Shown: piece after piece, positions 38,052 to 52,010 of the stretch | Position numbering within the stretch: the first letter of the stretch is position 1 | How the letters are laid out: the number at the start of each line of letters is the position of its first letter | From: Serinus canaria | Taxonomy: Eukaryota > Chordata > Aves > Passeriformes > Fringillidae | Direction of reading: 5' to 3' | Length of the DNA stretch: 64,000 nucleotides | NCBI RefSeq assembly: GCF_022539315.1 | Contig: NC_066315.1 | Location: forward strand, 98,933,990 to 98,997,989 | Position numbers and translations under genes: made by a program | Notes under the pieces: generated by a model | What the model was told of the DNA's origin: nothing | Databases searched by the model: none | What the model saw: only the letters and a program-made list of their open reading frames with translations

Positions 38052-39003
38052 GGAAGAACTTGCAATTCTTTGCATATTCTGAAATAAATTTAAAATTACT
38101 ATCAGGTAATCTATAACTTTTTGTAAGAACCTATGGAAGAGAAAGGCTACAGTTTCTCTGATGTGAAATGTTAATACACTTCACAAAGCCAGCAGCAACT
38201 CTTGAAACAGAACTAAAACTATGAAAAACATAAAACACCCTTTTCTCCTACTAGACACTTCAATTAATCAACAGCTATTGGTGAATAAATTAAGTACTCA
38301 GCAGCTTTGTTGAATAAGCATGTTTTAGTCTGCAAACAGCTGTGAGAAGTTCACCAAATTTTATTCTCTGAATTGTCCTGCTGCTTCTGGAGTTTCCACT
38401 TTTCTAAGGAATATCACTTTTTCTGGAGAGCAGGTTGAGCCCTTAATTTTGCAGATACTCATTGGGTATAGTATCAGCTCAGTCTTTCTAGTTCTTTCAG
38501 TGACAGCAAGCAAACTCACAAAAGCTTTGCCTCAGATTTCACAGGCATGTGTGTGCCTCTCTCTCAGTACCCAGGCCGACGTGCCAATATGTAGGATTAA
38601 ACTTTTTCCAAGGTTGAATAAGCCACCATCTGTCTATCTTGTGTGGTGCTGTGCGCCATCCGGGAGACTTGTCCCTTAGAGCATGTTTCTACCATATGTC
38701 ACTCCTGAGTGATCAGTTATGCCAAGACATTTGGGAAAAAATGACTAAGTCGAGCTGGAAAACCCTTTCCGAATTCCAGAGGAGGTTTGCCAAGCCTGTA
38801 TTTGCAAATAACTTCACATGCACTGGTTTTTGCATATATTGTGCATAACAATAAATAATGACCTTTACTCAAACAGACATCAGGTATGTGCCCTCCACTG
38901 TCCAGAACTCAGGGAATTTTTAATAAGCCAAGGGATTCAAGTATGACACATCTCCAGGAAAAATACAAAAAACTTTTACAGCGACTTTTACAATTGCTAA
39001 CTT

Positions 39004-39029
39004 AATAAAGGGAAAAAAAAAAAAAAAAA
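39004..39029 (+). repeat. A17 tract just after an AATAAA
   Basis: AATAAA at 39004-39009 is followed after three G by seventeen A (39013-39029). A real poly(A) signal normally lies 10-30 bases before the tail, so this arrangement is too close to be convincing as a processed retrocopy, and no parent gene is recognised upstream. Confidence 0.7.
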
Positions 39030-42000
39030 GCAGATGATAAGAATATATTTCAAGAAAGACTCAGTCTGTTGTTTTAAAGCCACAACAAACCAGTAATTCC
39101 TTTCAGAATACTCAACTAAAAATACCTAAGGCAAGTGAATACAAGAATTTTTCCTAATAGTAACCATCCAACAATGACCATCTAAAGTGCTCACCCGCAC
39201 GCAAATTGATCACCGAAACTAAACGTTAAACTGCTGATACAGTCCATGCAATTAGAATTTGTCTAATAAAGAATATGACTCTATCCTATTTTAGATTTAA
39301 AGAACCATTTTATGTTCCAATTCCTCAATTATTAAATTAAAACTCATGCCAACATCATTCTTATGGCCAGCTCAAGGCTGCTCATTTACATAACTGACTT
39401 TCAAGGGCACTTCCTTACACAGCAATTAATACCAGCAAAAAATCCACCGGATCTGCTACCTAATTTTAAGGAAGACATTCTTGAGAATATTAAAAGAAGA
39501 AAGAAATTAGTAAGTCGTGATTACAGCCTCCCTGAGTAAGATTAACATTGAAAGGAAATCTACTCCTAAGGGCAACAGGAGAAATGTTAAATATGAGAAG
39601 ACAAATTATAGGAATTATTACATTTAGTGACAAAAGTGAGATAAGGAGCAGTACTAAAGTCCAAGAGAGAACACTGACCTTTGTGTTTTGCCTTTAGAAT
39701 TTGGACAATCATTGAAAAAGAGGGAAGATGTGAAATAAGGATTCACTACAGCCCACTGCGATTTGTAGAAAAACACACACCAAAAAGCAGAAAAAGTTCA
39801 TGTTAAACAAAGAAAATGAAAACCACTACTGAAAAAGGTTATGATTAAAGGAAAATGAGGTAAATTATCACCTCAGAATGGATTATGATTTTTTTTTGTA
39901 ATGTATCTAATTTAAACTGTCTCCTTATGCACAAAGAGTGAAACTTGCAAAGGTGAGGATGTTGGTAAAAAATTAGACTACCAAGGAAAGAAAGCCTCTT
40001 ACTGCAATATGGACTTGCTGAATGGAAAGAAGAGAGGAAAATAAATATAGACCAGCTAGGCAAATCAGGACTACTTGCCTACATAACACACCTAATGATA
40101 TTGAAGCCAGCATATTTTTTGAAAGGCTCAGCTCCTTCCTGGCCCACTCCAACAGCCTGAGGCATTCACACTGTTGAGCCAAGAGAGACTGGAGAGGCTG
40201 GTTCTACAGCACCAACTTTCGGCTAACTCTTCTTATTCCAACAAGAAACCTTTAGGGTAACATGCACCTGCCCTAATGTCCTCCTTGCTTCTTGAATCCA
40301 CCTACAGGTCCAAATAATCTTCCCTTCAAGATGAAACATGATTTGCACGAAATTCATCAAAGCTGCCAACTAAGAAAATTCTTATTCTGGAAAAAATTTG
40401 CGCTGTGAAGCTGGTCAACAGCTTCCTCAAAGAAGGAGCAGCCATGCACTGTCATCTCCTGCCAGAAGTGCAGCAGAAACAAGAGTTTCTCTTGAGCTTC
40501 TCAACAAGCATTGTGAAGATCCATGTATATCAGTAAGGAAATCTATGGAGCAATTTAAAAGGAGAAAACATTGAAACACAGACAAATATTAAAATTTTTC
40601 TTTCCCTTTATTTTTGGCCTGGGGAGGCTCAGGATCCATCACCCATTTGTCCCACGCCAATGCAGAGATCTGAACAGGAATCATATCACTCTTTGGAAAT
40701 ATGATGCTTTTTAATTTGTTTTAATCACTAGGAGCTCCTTGGAAATTCTTCACACACACAGGCTGTTTTCTTTTGTGTTCCACATGTACTAAGCCTCAAC
40801 TCTCTGTTGTTCTTACAAACTTTTCAGGGAACTCTCAAGTCTCCTGGAATTCAAAAGTTCAGGATTCCAATAATCACATGCAAACCCATTCTTCTAGAAA
40901 TAAATTCACTCTTGTGGCACAACTAAATGTTTCTGTTACATAAATGCAAAACTCAACTGAAACATCTGCTGATAATCACAAGACTGCGACACCTGAAAGA
41001 CAGCAACAGTGAAATTTATTTCCACAGGAAACCTCATTCAGCGGGTATGACTTCAGAGACAGTGTTTAAAGACAAGAAGAGCTCTTCAAGCCCAAGGCCA
41101 AACCCAAAGAGTAGTTATGTCCTCTGAGCCACCCATCTGCAAGGTATTTCATATAGTCCCGCAATCATTCACCACAACTCGCTCCCCAGTGGAGACTCTG
41201 GCCCCAACTTGGCAAGACTGTTTTATTTCAGTGACCATGAAGTAATGGAGAAAATGCAGGTTGATGGGAAGCTATGAAATGTCTCTAAAAACTGCCAAGC
41301 AGCCAGTCCTCTAACATAAAGTCCATTCTGCAAGGGCTGTGGTACTGCAACACAAAAAGAGTTTGTTTTTCAAAAATGTCAATGCAATATTAACACAATA
41401 CATATTCTCTTTTCTTATGAATAATCAATACTCATAAAGTCACTCGAAGAAAGGCAATCTCCATGTGCCATGTGAAAGTAGCTTGGAGTTACCTTTGCTA
41501 GGGGTACAAAAAGAGGGATTGAGGGGGAGATAAGGCTTGCTCTTTCCAATCACAGAGATAAAGCAGTTTTCCTCACGTAGCTTTCCCCTTCCTCACTTCC
41601 CCCCTCCTCCACACAAATCCCAAGAAAAGCTGCCATTGCTTTAGGTCAAAGGAAAAACAGGCCCAGCTGCCGTGAGCCAAACAACGTACAGGTTTGCTAT
41701 CTCCCCTGCTGTTTTGGCTCGAGCGCTTCAGACTGGAAAATTCAGAAGCACGATCTCCCAAGCTCTATAAATGCCAGAACCATCTAAGAGGAAAATAGGA
41801 CAAGGCCACCCCCAGGCAAGTTTGTACTAAAATCTGCTGGCTGCAAGGCAAAAATACAGTAAACATCGCATAGGGACAGACTGCTCCTCAGAAAATATTC
41901 CACAAGAACAATATAGCTTCCAAAGAAAGGCTGCGCTAAGGGGACTTCTGGAGGGAAAAAAATGCAATGTTTTAAAATCCTTGTGAGGAGTTAGCAAGCT

Positions 42001-42730
42001 AATGGCACACTCAACGACAAATTGTTTGACAGGCAATATGCTTTTGACATTAATCCAAAGCAGAAATGTAAAAGCGACATTGAATGTTCTCTACGAAGTG
42101 GTAACAAATTGGGTATCCTAGAATAGTTCTGCAGTTCACTAAGGAAATTTTGCTTTTGTCAGAACAATTGATTACATGGAATAAAACAAGTAATAAAAGC
42201 AATTAATCATCAATATCACCACCCTGTCTCTTCAGGAAGAACAATTTTAGTTAAATTTTTGCAGTCCTTGAGAGATGAACTTTGCAACTGATTAAGTATG
42301 TTTTAACGTGCTCTATACTGACTCAACCTTGAAAAACAAACCAAAAACAGAAGTTGAAACATCCTTTTTCCTGTGTAGCTCCAATTTGCAGTAGCAAGAA
42401 GCTAAACAACATGCTCTCCACCAGATGGCTGAAATAAAAAGAACACTCCTTCTGATTAATTAGGAAACAAATGAATCTGCTGTTAGCACAACAAGTTACC
42501 ATCAGGAAACCTGGGTTCCCATTAAACTTTGATATTTGTGCTTTCTCTGCAACTGTGTTCAAGACCATCCTCAGATTTGTCTCTCATTTCAGAAGCAAAG
42601 TGTTACACACCAGTCCACCACACACAAGTATCACACCAGCCACTGCACAACCAAAAGGGGTACCGGCCCTTTTCACAGACAACTAACACCACAGTTTTCC
42701 TAAAAGAGAATGCATCCATCACAGTAGAAA

Positions 42731-43204
42731 CTAATTAAGGCCTCCTAGTGCTATGAGGAGAACTGATGGGTAAAACCACACATCCCTTGTCAGGGTTCCC
42801 TGAGCAGGGGAGGCTCTTGCATGCACACCCAAGCTCTCCAGCCGGTCCTGGAAACGCAAATCCCAAGAGCAGATATAGTACAAGGAGCAAGGATGTGGCA
42901 GGCCAAGCAGCAGAGGGCAGCCCATGGTTCCCTGCCCAGGGAGGCTGCCAAGGATGAGTGTGAACATCTCAAGTGGAGGTTCAGGATCCAGTGCAGGCAC
43001 TGCGAGGAGAGGAGTGATGGCATAAAGCACGTGGGACTGGCATGAAAGATGTGCGAGTGCATGCACTAGAACGTGAATATAATGTTTGTTGTTACTGAGC
43101 TGAGTGACTCCTTGAAGAAGGAAACCGAGCTTACCTGACCCAGGAAGGTGCAGACAAAAGCTCTTGGTATTGTCATTATTCCTCTGGTTTCTTTGCATGA
43201 ACAA
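42731..43204 (-). other. 157-codon open frame in a GC-richer patch, unrecognised
   Basis: This is the longest open frame on the - strand of the unique region. It coincides with a GC-richer patch (about 42780-43060). The predicted product is rich in Leu, Pro, His and Cys without a motif, signal or repeat that I recognise. Several other frames in the same patch are also open on both strands, which suggests that composition, not coding selection, keeps it open. It may be part of an old transposable element. I do not call it a gene. Confidence 0.2.
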
Positions 43205-46200
43205 CTGCTTTATTTCAACAAGTCTTAAAGAAGGACCATTTCAGAAGCTGGCTATAGGAAAGAACCCACCATGTTTCAGGTATAAAGGACAAGTTTGCCT
43301 TCTTTACTGATGTGTGCCTAAAGAGGCAGAATGCCTTAATGAGAATCCAGGACTGCCAACTAACCCACACTTCTATAATTTAGAGTATTTCTCCTATGTG
43401 CACAGCTGAAGTTCTCAAATATGTCGAGTGTTATTTTCTAAGTCCAAAGGGAATGGCGGAGACATTACAAACTAAATCTAAGTCTTCTTTTTAAAATCCA
43501 AGCAAAGGTACTACATCCTATTAAGGAATTGAGAAAGCTCAGAGACTTGAATGAGAAAACCCAAAAACACTTCCTCACACATTAAAGAAAGGTTTCAATA
43601 ATTTTAGATATCTAGGAAAGCCATTGAATTGTGCTAAATGACTGTATCTCATTTTTCCTTATAGGCTGGTCATAGGTACTCTGGGAAATACAAGGACACA
43701 CAAAAATGCAAAAGAGCATAGAAGACACTAATATTTCAAAGCGCACCTATCCATTACATAACACACACAATTACAGGGGCGGAAATTACTATTTTTTGAA
43801 CATTTACAGTCATAAAATGGAAAACTTCGGGAAATGCAATATTCTTTGGCACCCACTTCTCTCCTGTTTGCTTACAATTTACTTGAAGCCTACTCTAAGG
43901 CTTGTGCTGGCAGAGACAGTGAACAATTTACCCTGTGTACCCTCTCCCTGCCACTCACAACATTAAAGATCTCAATAATATCTTCCACTGTCTCTTCTTC
44001 TCAGGGGGAAAAAAAAAATCCCTGTTTTCTGTGGACATAAGCCGTTCCACATCTCTTAAAAATGCTGCTTTTCCCAAAATTTTCTCATCCTGTTATATTG
44101 TTTCTGAGCTGAGGGACCTGAACTGCACATGATACAAGATGCTGGTGAGCCATGAACATAGAGAGTGGCAAAAAGGATGCCACCTCTTTAGTTCTCTATT
44201 CCTTTATTATTATTTCCTAGTATTTGGTTTGCTTTTCTGATCAGTGTAGAGTAGTGGGCTCCAGTTTTACATTGCTGTTTATCATAACCTGGTAACTGAC
44301 TCACACATGGCAACAGCTCAAAACTCACCATTATTTTTTCCCTATGCAGACCACTTTATCCACACTGAATTTTACCTGCCTTTCCACTACTCAGCCACCC
44401 AGCCATGTCAGTCAGTCCTCCAGTTCTTCATGGTCCACTTCAACCTCACTACTACGACCAAGTTACTATCATCAGCACACTTTCTCACTTCATCAACAAG
44501 GTCCTTTCTAGTGTACAATTTATGGCCTGAATGCACCAACCAGTCCAACTACTCTGGTGACTGAGAACCACTTATTTATTCCTACCTTATTCCTCCCATC
44601 TTCTACTGACTCTTCCCACAGACTTTGTATTCATCCGTCTGTATTACTGCATTAATATTGCATTATGAAGTAGATAGTATCCTTGTTATTGACAAATTCT
44701 ACATCTTTGTAGACAAGATGCAGGGGAAGAAAGTAATGTCATTTTCTGCCTTTTGATTTAAAAAAAAATCCCTAAGTGTTTACATATTTTGAATATCCAG
44801 GGAATATAAAGTAACACCTCTCTCCTTTATATATGGCCATAACTAAGAAGTGGCACAAGCAAAACAATGGCAATTTCTCCTCTTGTAACTCTTCCATGAA
44901 GACAAGACTTTATTAGATCTTCTAACAATTTTTAACCTGAGGATCAAAAAGAAAGCAAATATTTAAAAAAAAAAAAATTAAATATTTTTCTGCTGTCTGC
45001 CAGCTGTGTGGGAGTGCCAGCAACTGCATAGCAACAGAAAATTTTTTGAGTCAGCAAATTACAGCTTCCCCCAAGTTTTCTCCTTGGTCTCAAGCAAATC
45101 ACTACTATTCTTTACTAGATTAATTTATTAATATTCATCCCCCTAGTGGCCCATTTTTGCTGACCATTAAGTTAATGGTGCAGGGAATAATGTCCTTCCA
45201 GCCTCCTAACCTGGCTGTTTCCTACCAGCCTACCACAAAGGGCACTTGAATTCTGAAAAGATATGACTATGATTTGTAGGAGTTAGCCACGGGAAACTGA
45301 TTCCACTTGCTCCCATGTGTTCCTGCATTAAGAGTAGCCACAGCCCAACCCTTAAATTATTGTCTGAAACCTGCAATGACTCCTCTCATCAAAGTTCTCT
45401 CCTAACATTTATCCTAGCACTATTTTTAGCACCCTCAGCCTCTTTGATATCACCAATTCCAGACTCTTTGTACCTGGCTCATTAGTGTGAAGAGTGGCCT
45501 GAAGCTCAGAAAAGCACAAGACATAAGATGGGCACCCTCACACCAAATAACTATGATGTCATCAAGCTAAAAAGACCAAGAAAACAGCACAATGGAAAAT
45601 TTTAACAAAGTGTGACTTCATCATTAAAATCTCTATTTGAGTTTTTTTTATTGGTTTCATTACATAGAGAGGCAGAGAGCTCTAAAAAGATTTGCTTAGT
45701 TTCCGTGTCTATTGCCAAATTTCCATCCTGTGGAACCAATTTTAAATAGAAAGAAAGGTCTCTTCCCATCCTCTGCTCCTTGGTGTCATTCTTATTAAGA
45801 ATACAGAGTAAAAAATGAATGGAAATGAACTAGTCACAGTGGGGTTCAAATCCAAATGTTACCTTTTTTAATTGCCAAAAAAAATTCAGATCACTTTGAT
45901 CCATAAGTCTGTCTTTCTTGCAGCTATGGAAAGTTTTTAAACGGAAGGCTGCCAACAATGACTTTGTTATAAACTAGAGTTCACAGTTGTTTTTATGGAA
46001 TTTTGTCTCGGTAACTTTTAGCTCAGCAGTTCTCATGAAAATATTTCCAAACCACCAACTTGGCTAAATATTTCCAGTAAAGCAAAATAATCCCTAGCTC
46101 CTAAATACAACTCTACTTCTTTTTTTAACTTCACTTTATCCTTCAGAAAACTTAGTACAGCTTTAAACATGGGAATGACAGAGAGGGGAGAAAGGACACA

Positions 46201-49200
46201 AAAGAAATCTAAGAACTTCAAGCAGCCTCTCATATCTCTGGGTCATAGCAGATGCAGGTCTGGAAATGGAGATGAGATTTGGGAAATAATCTCCCACATA
46301 TACACAGGAATTAATAGCAATAGCAAATAAAACCAGAATGAACACTTCAATTTGAAATAGTGCAGTATGCACCTAACAGAAAGCTCTCAAATAGATTTAG
46401 CCATTGTTAGCCCATGCTCACTGACAGAATTTCCACACCAACATAAAAAATATTATAAATAGGAAAGAAAATCTGATGGGCTTTGTATTGCCACTCTGTT
46501 TAGCTCTTTCAAAGAGGGAGTGTAAAGTAATCATTTATTATAACCCTCTTCGTATCCGTCAGATGTTGCATGTTTTATGTAACTATAACACATTTGGCAA
46601 ACTCTTCCTACCTACCCATATGCTAGGGAAAAGCTCAAACTGTGCAAGAGAAACCTTTCTTCACAAAGTAAATTTCCTCGTAGAGAGGAACTGCGAGTTG
46701 GACCTAGGGCTCCAGGATCTCCAGACCCTCCTCTCTCCATGAGAACTGATACTTCCACACAACCTAGAACTCACATTCTGGGAAACAGGTATCCATCCTG
46801 TGCTCTACACATGCCAGAACAGCAGTTGCACTGGGTCATTCCACACCCCAGACCACAACACAGATGCAGTACAACCAAGGCAAGCCCTCATCTGCACCCC
46901 TACAATGGCTCTTTCAGAATGCAAGTGCCAGATGTGCTGGCCAGTGCCCTCCATCACCAGGGACCAGGCCCATTCCCCAAAGCACAACAAAAGGACCCTG
47001 ACATCCACGACTCCACCACAGACTCCAGGGCAGCTGGGCATAAGAGCTGACCCCAGGGGCCAGTCCACGTGGGATGCACAGTTCTTCATGCAACAAGTCC
47101 TGGTCTTTCACCTCAAGCACAAGAGCCCCTACCTCTGATGTTGAACTCAAACCTCATTCGTTATGAGACCACAATTTGCAAGCTCCATGGGTAGTCCTGA
47201 AACTTCTATCTTCCAGCTTTTCCCTACGGTACATGGGGAAAATGGCAGCAGCTGTGATGAGTGGGAGCTGCCACCAGAATACCCCAGCAGAGGAAGGAGA
47301 GGAGTGTATGGAGAACACGTAGGAAGCTATGGAGAAACAGAAGAGGGTACGCCACAAAGCACTTACAGCACTTAAGAAATAAACTTGAGAGAAAAACATA
47401 TCACCTTCAAACAATGGGGCTAAAAAAGAAATGGCAGTGAGGAAGATGATGAGAATAGTCCAGGTGCAGAAGAATGGGGGAGGCTGTTCCTGGCAACCAA
47501 TAAGGATATTCCTTCTTAGTTCATCCTTAGAACACATTTAAAATTTAGAATTTTAGATTTGTAGAGCAAACTGATAATGCATTTCACTCACCAGAGCTTT
47601 CACCCGCAACCTATCTATGCAATTTTAAAATGTTTTCAACTAAAAATATTTGCTAATTAAATACTTCACATAAATATCAAACACTTGTGTTATCTTGGCA
47701 AATACGTGACAAAAAAGCAACCTCACTATAAGATTCATATTTTTACTAGGAGACTAAGCAGGAAACACTCTTTGCCTTCAAACTTGGGTGGGACTTTTCA
47801 AACTGCAGATAGACCAACTGCTTTATCTAGCAGGATCATCCAGTCAGGTTTTGTTGCTGGCTTTGCTTGGAAAGCTGCTTCACCACCCTTTAGAGACTCT
47901 TGAGTTGCAGACAAAAATGTCTGTACCTCAAGTATATGGGCACAGTTTAAAACTGTGATGCACTTGTGTTAACAAGACCTCAGGCAGGCTTTGATTTCAG
48001 CAATCGTGGCAGGGTTTCTGCAAGAGATCAGAGGTGACTGTTTTGAATGCAGAAAGTGAGCGGCCAAGTGACCAAAGGGGGAGGCTGCAACAGGGCTCAT
48101 TGCATCTGTAGAAAATAGTGCTAAGCTCATCCATGAAACAAGAACAGAAAAGGGATTTAAGAGATTTAAAGACACATCACTTGTTTTTTAATCTAGGAAA
48201 TAACCCTGCAAGGAAGTATGATGGAATAGGGATGGGACAGACAGAGGGAAAAGAGCAGGCTGCATGAGAGACCTGCAGGACAGAAGAGGTTTTGACCAGT
48301 CCTACCAGTGCCCTACATTGTCCCTGCAAAGAAAATGGGAAGCAAATCCTTGTACCACCCTTCTGGCCCACCTGAATGTAGCTGCAGCACTAGATCTGAA
48401 CCCGATGGGCAAAAGCAATCTTCAGTGGACAGGACAGGGAGAAATGCATTCATTTATCAGCTAAAAGGGACTGTAACTGGCTTTTACCTAGAAGTCTCAT
48501 CTGTTATTTCTAAAAGGGTACCAAGGCACTGGATATTAACATTTAGAAACCAAACCAGGTAGACAAGCTCACAGGAAGGAAGATTGGGTTTTCTGAGTGC
48601 TAAGAGATGTCATACTAAGAAAAGCATGGGTTTTATTTTACAAAATGTAAATTTATATATCAAATTGTTTCAAACAGCTAATAAATGCCTCCAGAATTGC
48701 AGAGTGGTTCATACACCCAAAAATTAAGGAAATTAATAGACACTTCTGGATACTAGTTTTCTGAGATCCCTTTTTTTTGGCCCACTGCTCTACAAACAAA
48801 ATGCACATTGACAGAAATGCACAGATGGCCAAAAATACTCCTGCTTCACAAATATACTAGTACACTAGATGGATTACATAAAATTCTTAAACTTTCTAGA
48901 TCTCTCAAGTACACTGTGTGAATTATGCTTGCTTAGAATAGTGATAATGCAACAAGTAACTCCAGTGTTGTCTTATACAAGCACAGAAAACAAATGTATC
49001 AACTCACCACTGATTTTCAAACAAGCACCTATTTAATCCTGGCTAAAGTAAGCATGAAGAGTATCAATTAAGGTATCTTTACAGATACACTGAGTCTCTT
49101 CTCCAACCAGTTTATGATCCTGTTCCCAGTTAGGCTTAAAGCTACTGATGTTTTTTAAGGTCTGTTTTGGGTTTCTGTGGCAAGGTTTTGGTAGCAGAGA

Positions 49201-49329
49201 GCTACAGGGGAGGTTCCTCTGAGAAGCTCCAGAAGCTTCTCCTGTGTCTGACAGAGCCAATGCCAGCTGGCTCCAGTCAGACCCACCACTGGCCAAGGCC
49301 GAGCTCAGCAGTGACAGGGTAGCACCTCT
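43205..49329. other. AT-rich single-copy DNA, no supported gene
   Basis: Non-repetitive sequence with short, unrecognised open frames. A GC-richer patch at about 46720-47150 is open in several frames on both strands and matches nothing I know. Homopolymers are minor apart from A13 at 44965-44977. No RNA gene was recognised. Confidence 0.65.
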
Positions 49330-50030
49330 GCAGTGGTGTATGCAAGAAGGGAGAAAACTGCAATTTCAGCCAGAGTGAGGAGTGAGAGAAGCATCCCTGC
49401 AGACAGCAAGGTCGGTGAAGAAGGAGGAAGAGGTGCTCCAGGCACAGGAGCTGAGACATGCCAGCAGCCTGTGGTGTAGACCACGGTGGGAGCTGTGTCC
49501 CTGCAGCCCATGGAGGACCACAGTGGAGCAAGAACCACCTGCAGCCCACAGTGGAATCTCAGCTCAGAGCAAGTGGATGCCCAAAAGAATAACGGAAGTT
49601 GTGGGAAGCCCACCCTGGAGCAAGCTCCTGGCAGGATCTGTTGATCCATGGACAGAGGAGCCTACACTGGAGGAGCAGAAGAGTGTGACACGCCATGAAT
49701 GGACCACAAGCCCCCTTCCATCTCCTCCTGTGCCACGGAGGAGGAGAAGGAAGGTAGAGAATACAGGAGTGAGGTTGAGCCTAGAAGAAGGGAGGGGTAA
49801 GGGTGAAAGATTCAGTTTTGATTTCTCATTACCTTTCTCTGATTTGATTGGTAATGAAACACTTTCCCAAGTCATGTCTGTTTTGCCCATGAGGGTAGTT
49901 GCTGAATCATCTCACTCCACTTTTATCTCAACTCATGAGATAAAAGACAGACAAGGAAGGGAGCTGTAAAGCAGCTTTGTGAGCACCTGGCATCCAGACA
50001 GGGTCAATCCACCCCAAAGAGTCCCAAATT
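49330..50030 (+). mobile_element. Degraded avian LTR/ERV-type interspersed repeat
   Basis: The stretch has short internal near-repeats of the kind TGCAGCCCATGGAGGACC and GTGGGAAGCCCACCCTGGAG, followed by GAAGGGAGGGGTAAGGG, a TCATTACCTTTCTCTGATTTG segment, GTCTGTTTTGCCCATGAGGG and finally GAGCACCTGGCATCCAGACAG. From memory this order matches the 3' part of an abundant bird endogenous-retrovirus-like repeat, probably of the ERVL type; the exact family is not certain. No retroviral protein domain is visible. The 195-codon open frame across 49382-49969 lies in this repeat and is not regarded as a gene. Ends are approximate, and no flanking target-site duplication was identified. Confidence 0.55.
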
Positions 50031-50102
50031 ATTTCAGAAACAAAGGTCTCAACTCTATAAACAGGTCGGCCCTGATGAGAATCACATTCTCCTGTGTCTT
50101 GA

Positions 50103-50225
50103 CCAGGCTGGATGGGATTTTGAGCAACCTGGTCTAGCAACAGGCATTCCTGCCCATAGCAGGAGGGTTGGAACTAGATGATCTTCAAGGTCCTTTCCAA
50201 CCAAAACCATTCTATGATTCTATGA
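50103..50225 (+). mobile_element. CR1 LINE fragment, 3' end, sense strand
   Basis: The segment reads AGGCTGGATGGGATTTTGAG, then CAACCTGGTCTAG, TGCCCATAGCAGGAGGGTTGG, AACTAGATGATCTTCAAGG and TCCTTTCCAACC, and ends in ATTCTATGATTCTATGA (50209-50225). This is the typical CR1 3' untranslated region with its 8-base terminal repeat. Only about 120 bp remain, as is usual for 5'-truncated CR1 copies. It follows the ERV-like repeat by about 70 bp of sequence that I cannot assign. Confidence 0.9.
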
Positions 50226-51964
50226 CTTAACAAGTTTTTCTTTCAAGAGTCCTCACTGAAGATGTGTAGGAGTCAGTGCTTTGAACGCCTTCTAAAAGCA
50301 ACCAACTTTACGAAAAAGAACTCAGAATACGTCCAAGAGCTATGCAATGTACTCAGGGATAGAAACACTGACAACAAATCATTTCACATGTGCATTGTAC
50401 ACTTCTAACTAAATATTGCTAAATAAAAAGGCAAAAGCAAAGAAAGCAAAATGCTCAACCAAAAATATTTTTAAAGAAAATTGGGGGAAAAAAAAATATA
50501 TATACTTGTCAAACTGTCTGCACTAACTCTAGATTTTTAAATGCACCCATTATGAAAAATTTTAATACAACTGTATCTCAACACATAAAAAATACTCCCA
50601 TTACACTTGACACACTATATTAGTTATTTGATGTGCAATATTCTGCATAGTATATCACATATATTGTATGCTTCCTTCTACTCTGCTCCCAAAGATCTTT
50701 TCCAATAAGGCTGTCACAGCACCATCTCATGACCTGCACATTTTATTAATCTGTAGTGAAACAAGCAGAATGCCAACACAATCATTTTAACCGTCCACAT
50801 TTCTACAATTTTGGCAGTGTGTATACTAATTGGACTCCATGCATCCCTTTAGAACATCAGAAGTGTATTCATACTTCCTTATGTGTCAAATCATTCTGGT
50901 TATGCTATTCATATATAGGTAATGCCACACATGCATGTAGAATGTCACATATGACTTAGTAGCAACTGTCACGTGTCACATGTTGCAACTTCCACCCTCC
51001 AAGGAAGAAAGGAATGTGTATTTACAGTCGCATCCAGAGCTGAACTCTTCTTTGAGACAGAGAAGAAAAATTACACAGTTTACTAAAAAAAGTAAAATAA
51101 AAGGAATTTACTAATTCTGTGCCTAATCTTGCCCTTTGTAGCTGCATTAAGGCAGTTTCAGGCACGGGGAGCACAGTGTGCTGTGACAACCTCATCCGCT
51201 ATGTCACGATACTTTGCCACGTTTCTAAGTTCTGCAGCTTATGCAAGCTCCCAAATCTTCCGCATAATACTTACTCATCCAGCTGGAGAAAACACAAATA
51301 ATCTAAAGAACCAATAATATACATGATTTACATAACACACCCTGCAAAACAGATCTGTGGGACCAGCCTTATGAATTACAGCAAGACTGAGGCTGCGAGG
51401 GCTCAGAGTCCCCAGCTGGCTGTGCCGGGCACCTTGCACTGCTCCTGGATCAATGGCTGCTCTGAGACACGGACAGAGCATCTGCACAGGCGGTACCTGC
51501 TCCACTTGTCAGGGCTCAGATTCAGCTAATGGCACACCATTTACACTGCTTTCTAGTATTTGCCTCACAGCAGATGCTATCACAGGAAAAACCTACCACC
51601 CATTGCCACTGACTGCTGGGGGAATGGTAACTGCATTTGACCGAGAGACAGTGAGTGAACCAACTCAACAGAGTCACCTGTGCCAAAGAGGGTGTCACAA
51701 TCACTAGGAATAGAGGGAATCAACCACATGGGTGAAATGAAGTAGTTTTATGTACACAGAGTGTCTTCTCGTAACCAGCTTCATCTCAAAGAGCTCCACT
51801 TTTAAAACCACCTAAACACAAAAAGTGATTCACTGGTAACTGCAACTGAGTTTTTCAGTATCTTATAAAAATCTAAACCATACATCTTAAAAGGATATCA
51901 GCTTCTAGAAGATCGGAGTTCCACTTATTTTCTCTTATCACATCATTTTCACATTTGCTTTTTC

Positions 51965-52010
51965 TGATGTTCATTTAACAACTTGCATTATTTTGATGTT
52001 CATTTAACAA
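51965..52010 (+). repeat. Short direct duplication (17 bp, 29 bp period)
   Basis: TGATGTTCATTTAACAA occurs at 51965-51981 and again, identical, at 51994-52010. Confidence 0.88.

Larger units (their letters stand above)
29969..42730. other. AT-rich single-copy DNA, no supported gene
   Basis: Apart from the hairpin and simple repeats listed separately, I see only non-repetitive AT-rich sequence with short, unrecognised open frames. The longest is a - strand frame of 108 codons at 30418-30744, which resembles no family I know. A purine-rich tract lies near 35050-35105. The stretch 41570-41760 is somewhat richer in GC and pyrimidines. The sequence is consistent with intergenic DNA or a long intron. 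Confidence 0.65.

Noticed and set aside
39004..39029. Processed retrocopy ending in AATAAA plus A17
   Set aside because: The signal is only three bases from the A tract, and no parent coding sequence or flanking duplication was found.
46739..47150. Overlapping open frames on both strands in a GC-richer patch
   Set aside because: At least four frames are open together, none with a recognisable domain, which points to composition rather than coding.
49382..49969. 195-codon + strand open frame, longest in the window
   Set aside because: It lies in a degraded ERV-like repeat, reads as low-complexity Glu/Arg/Pro/Ser-rich sequence, and the opposite strand is also open over much of it.
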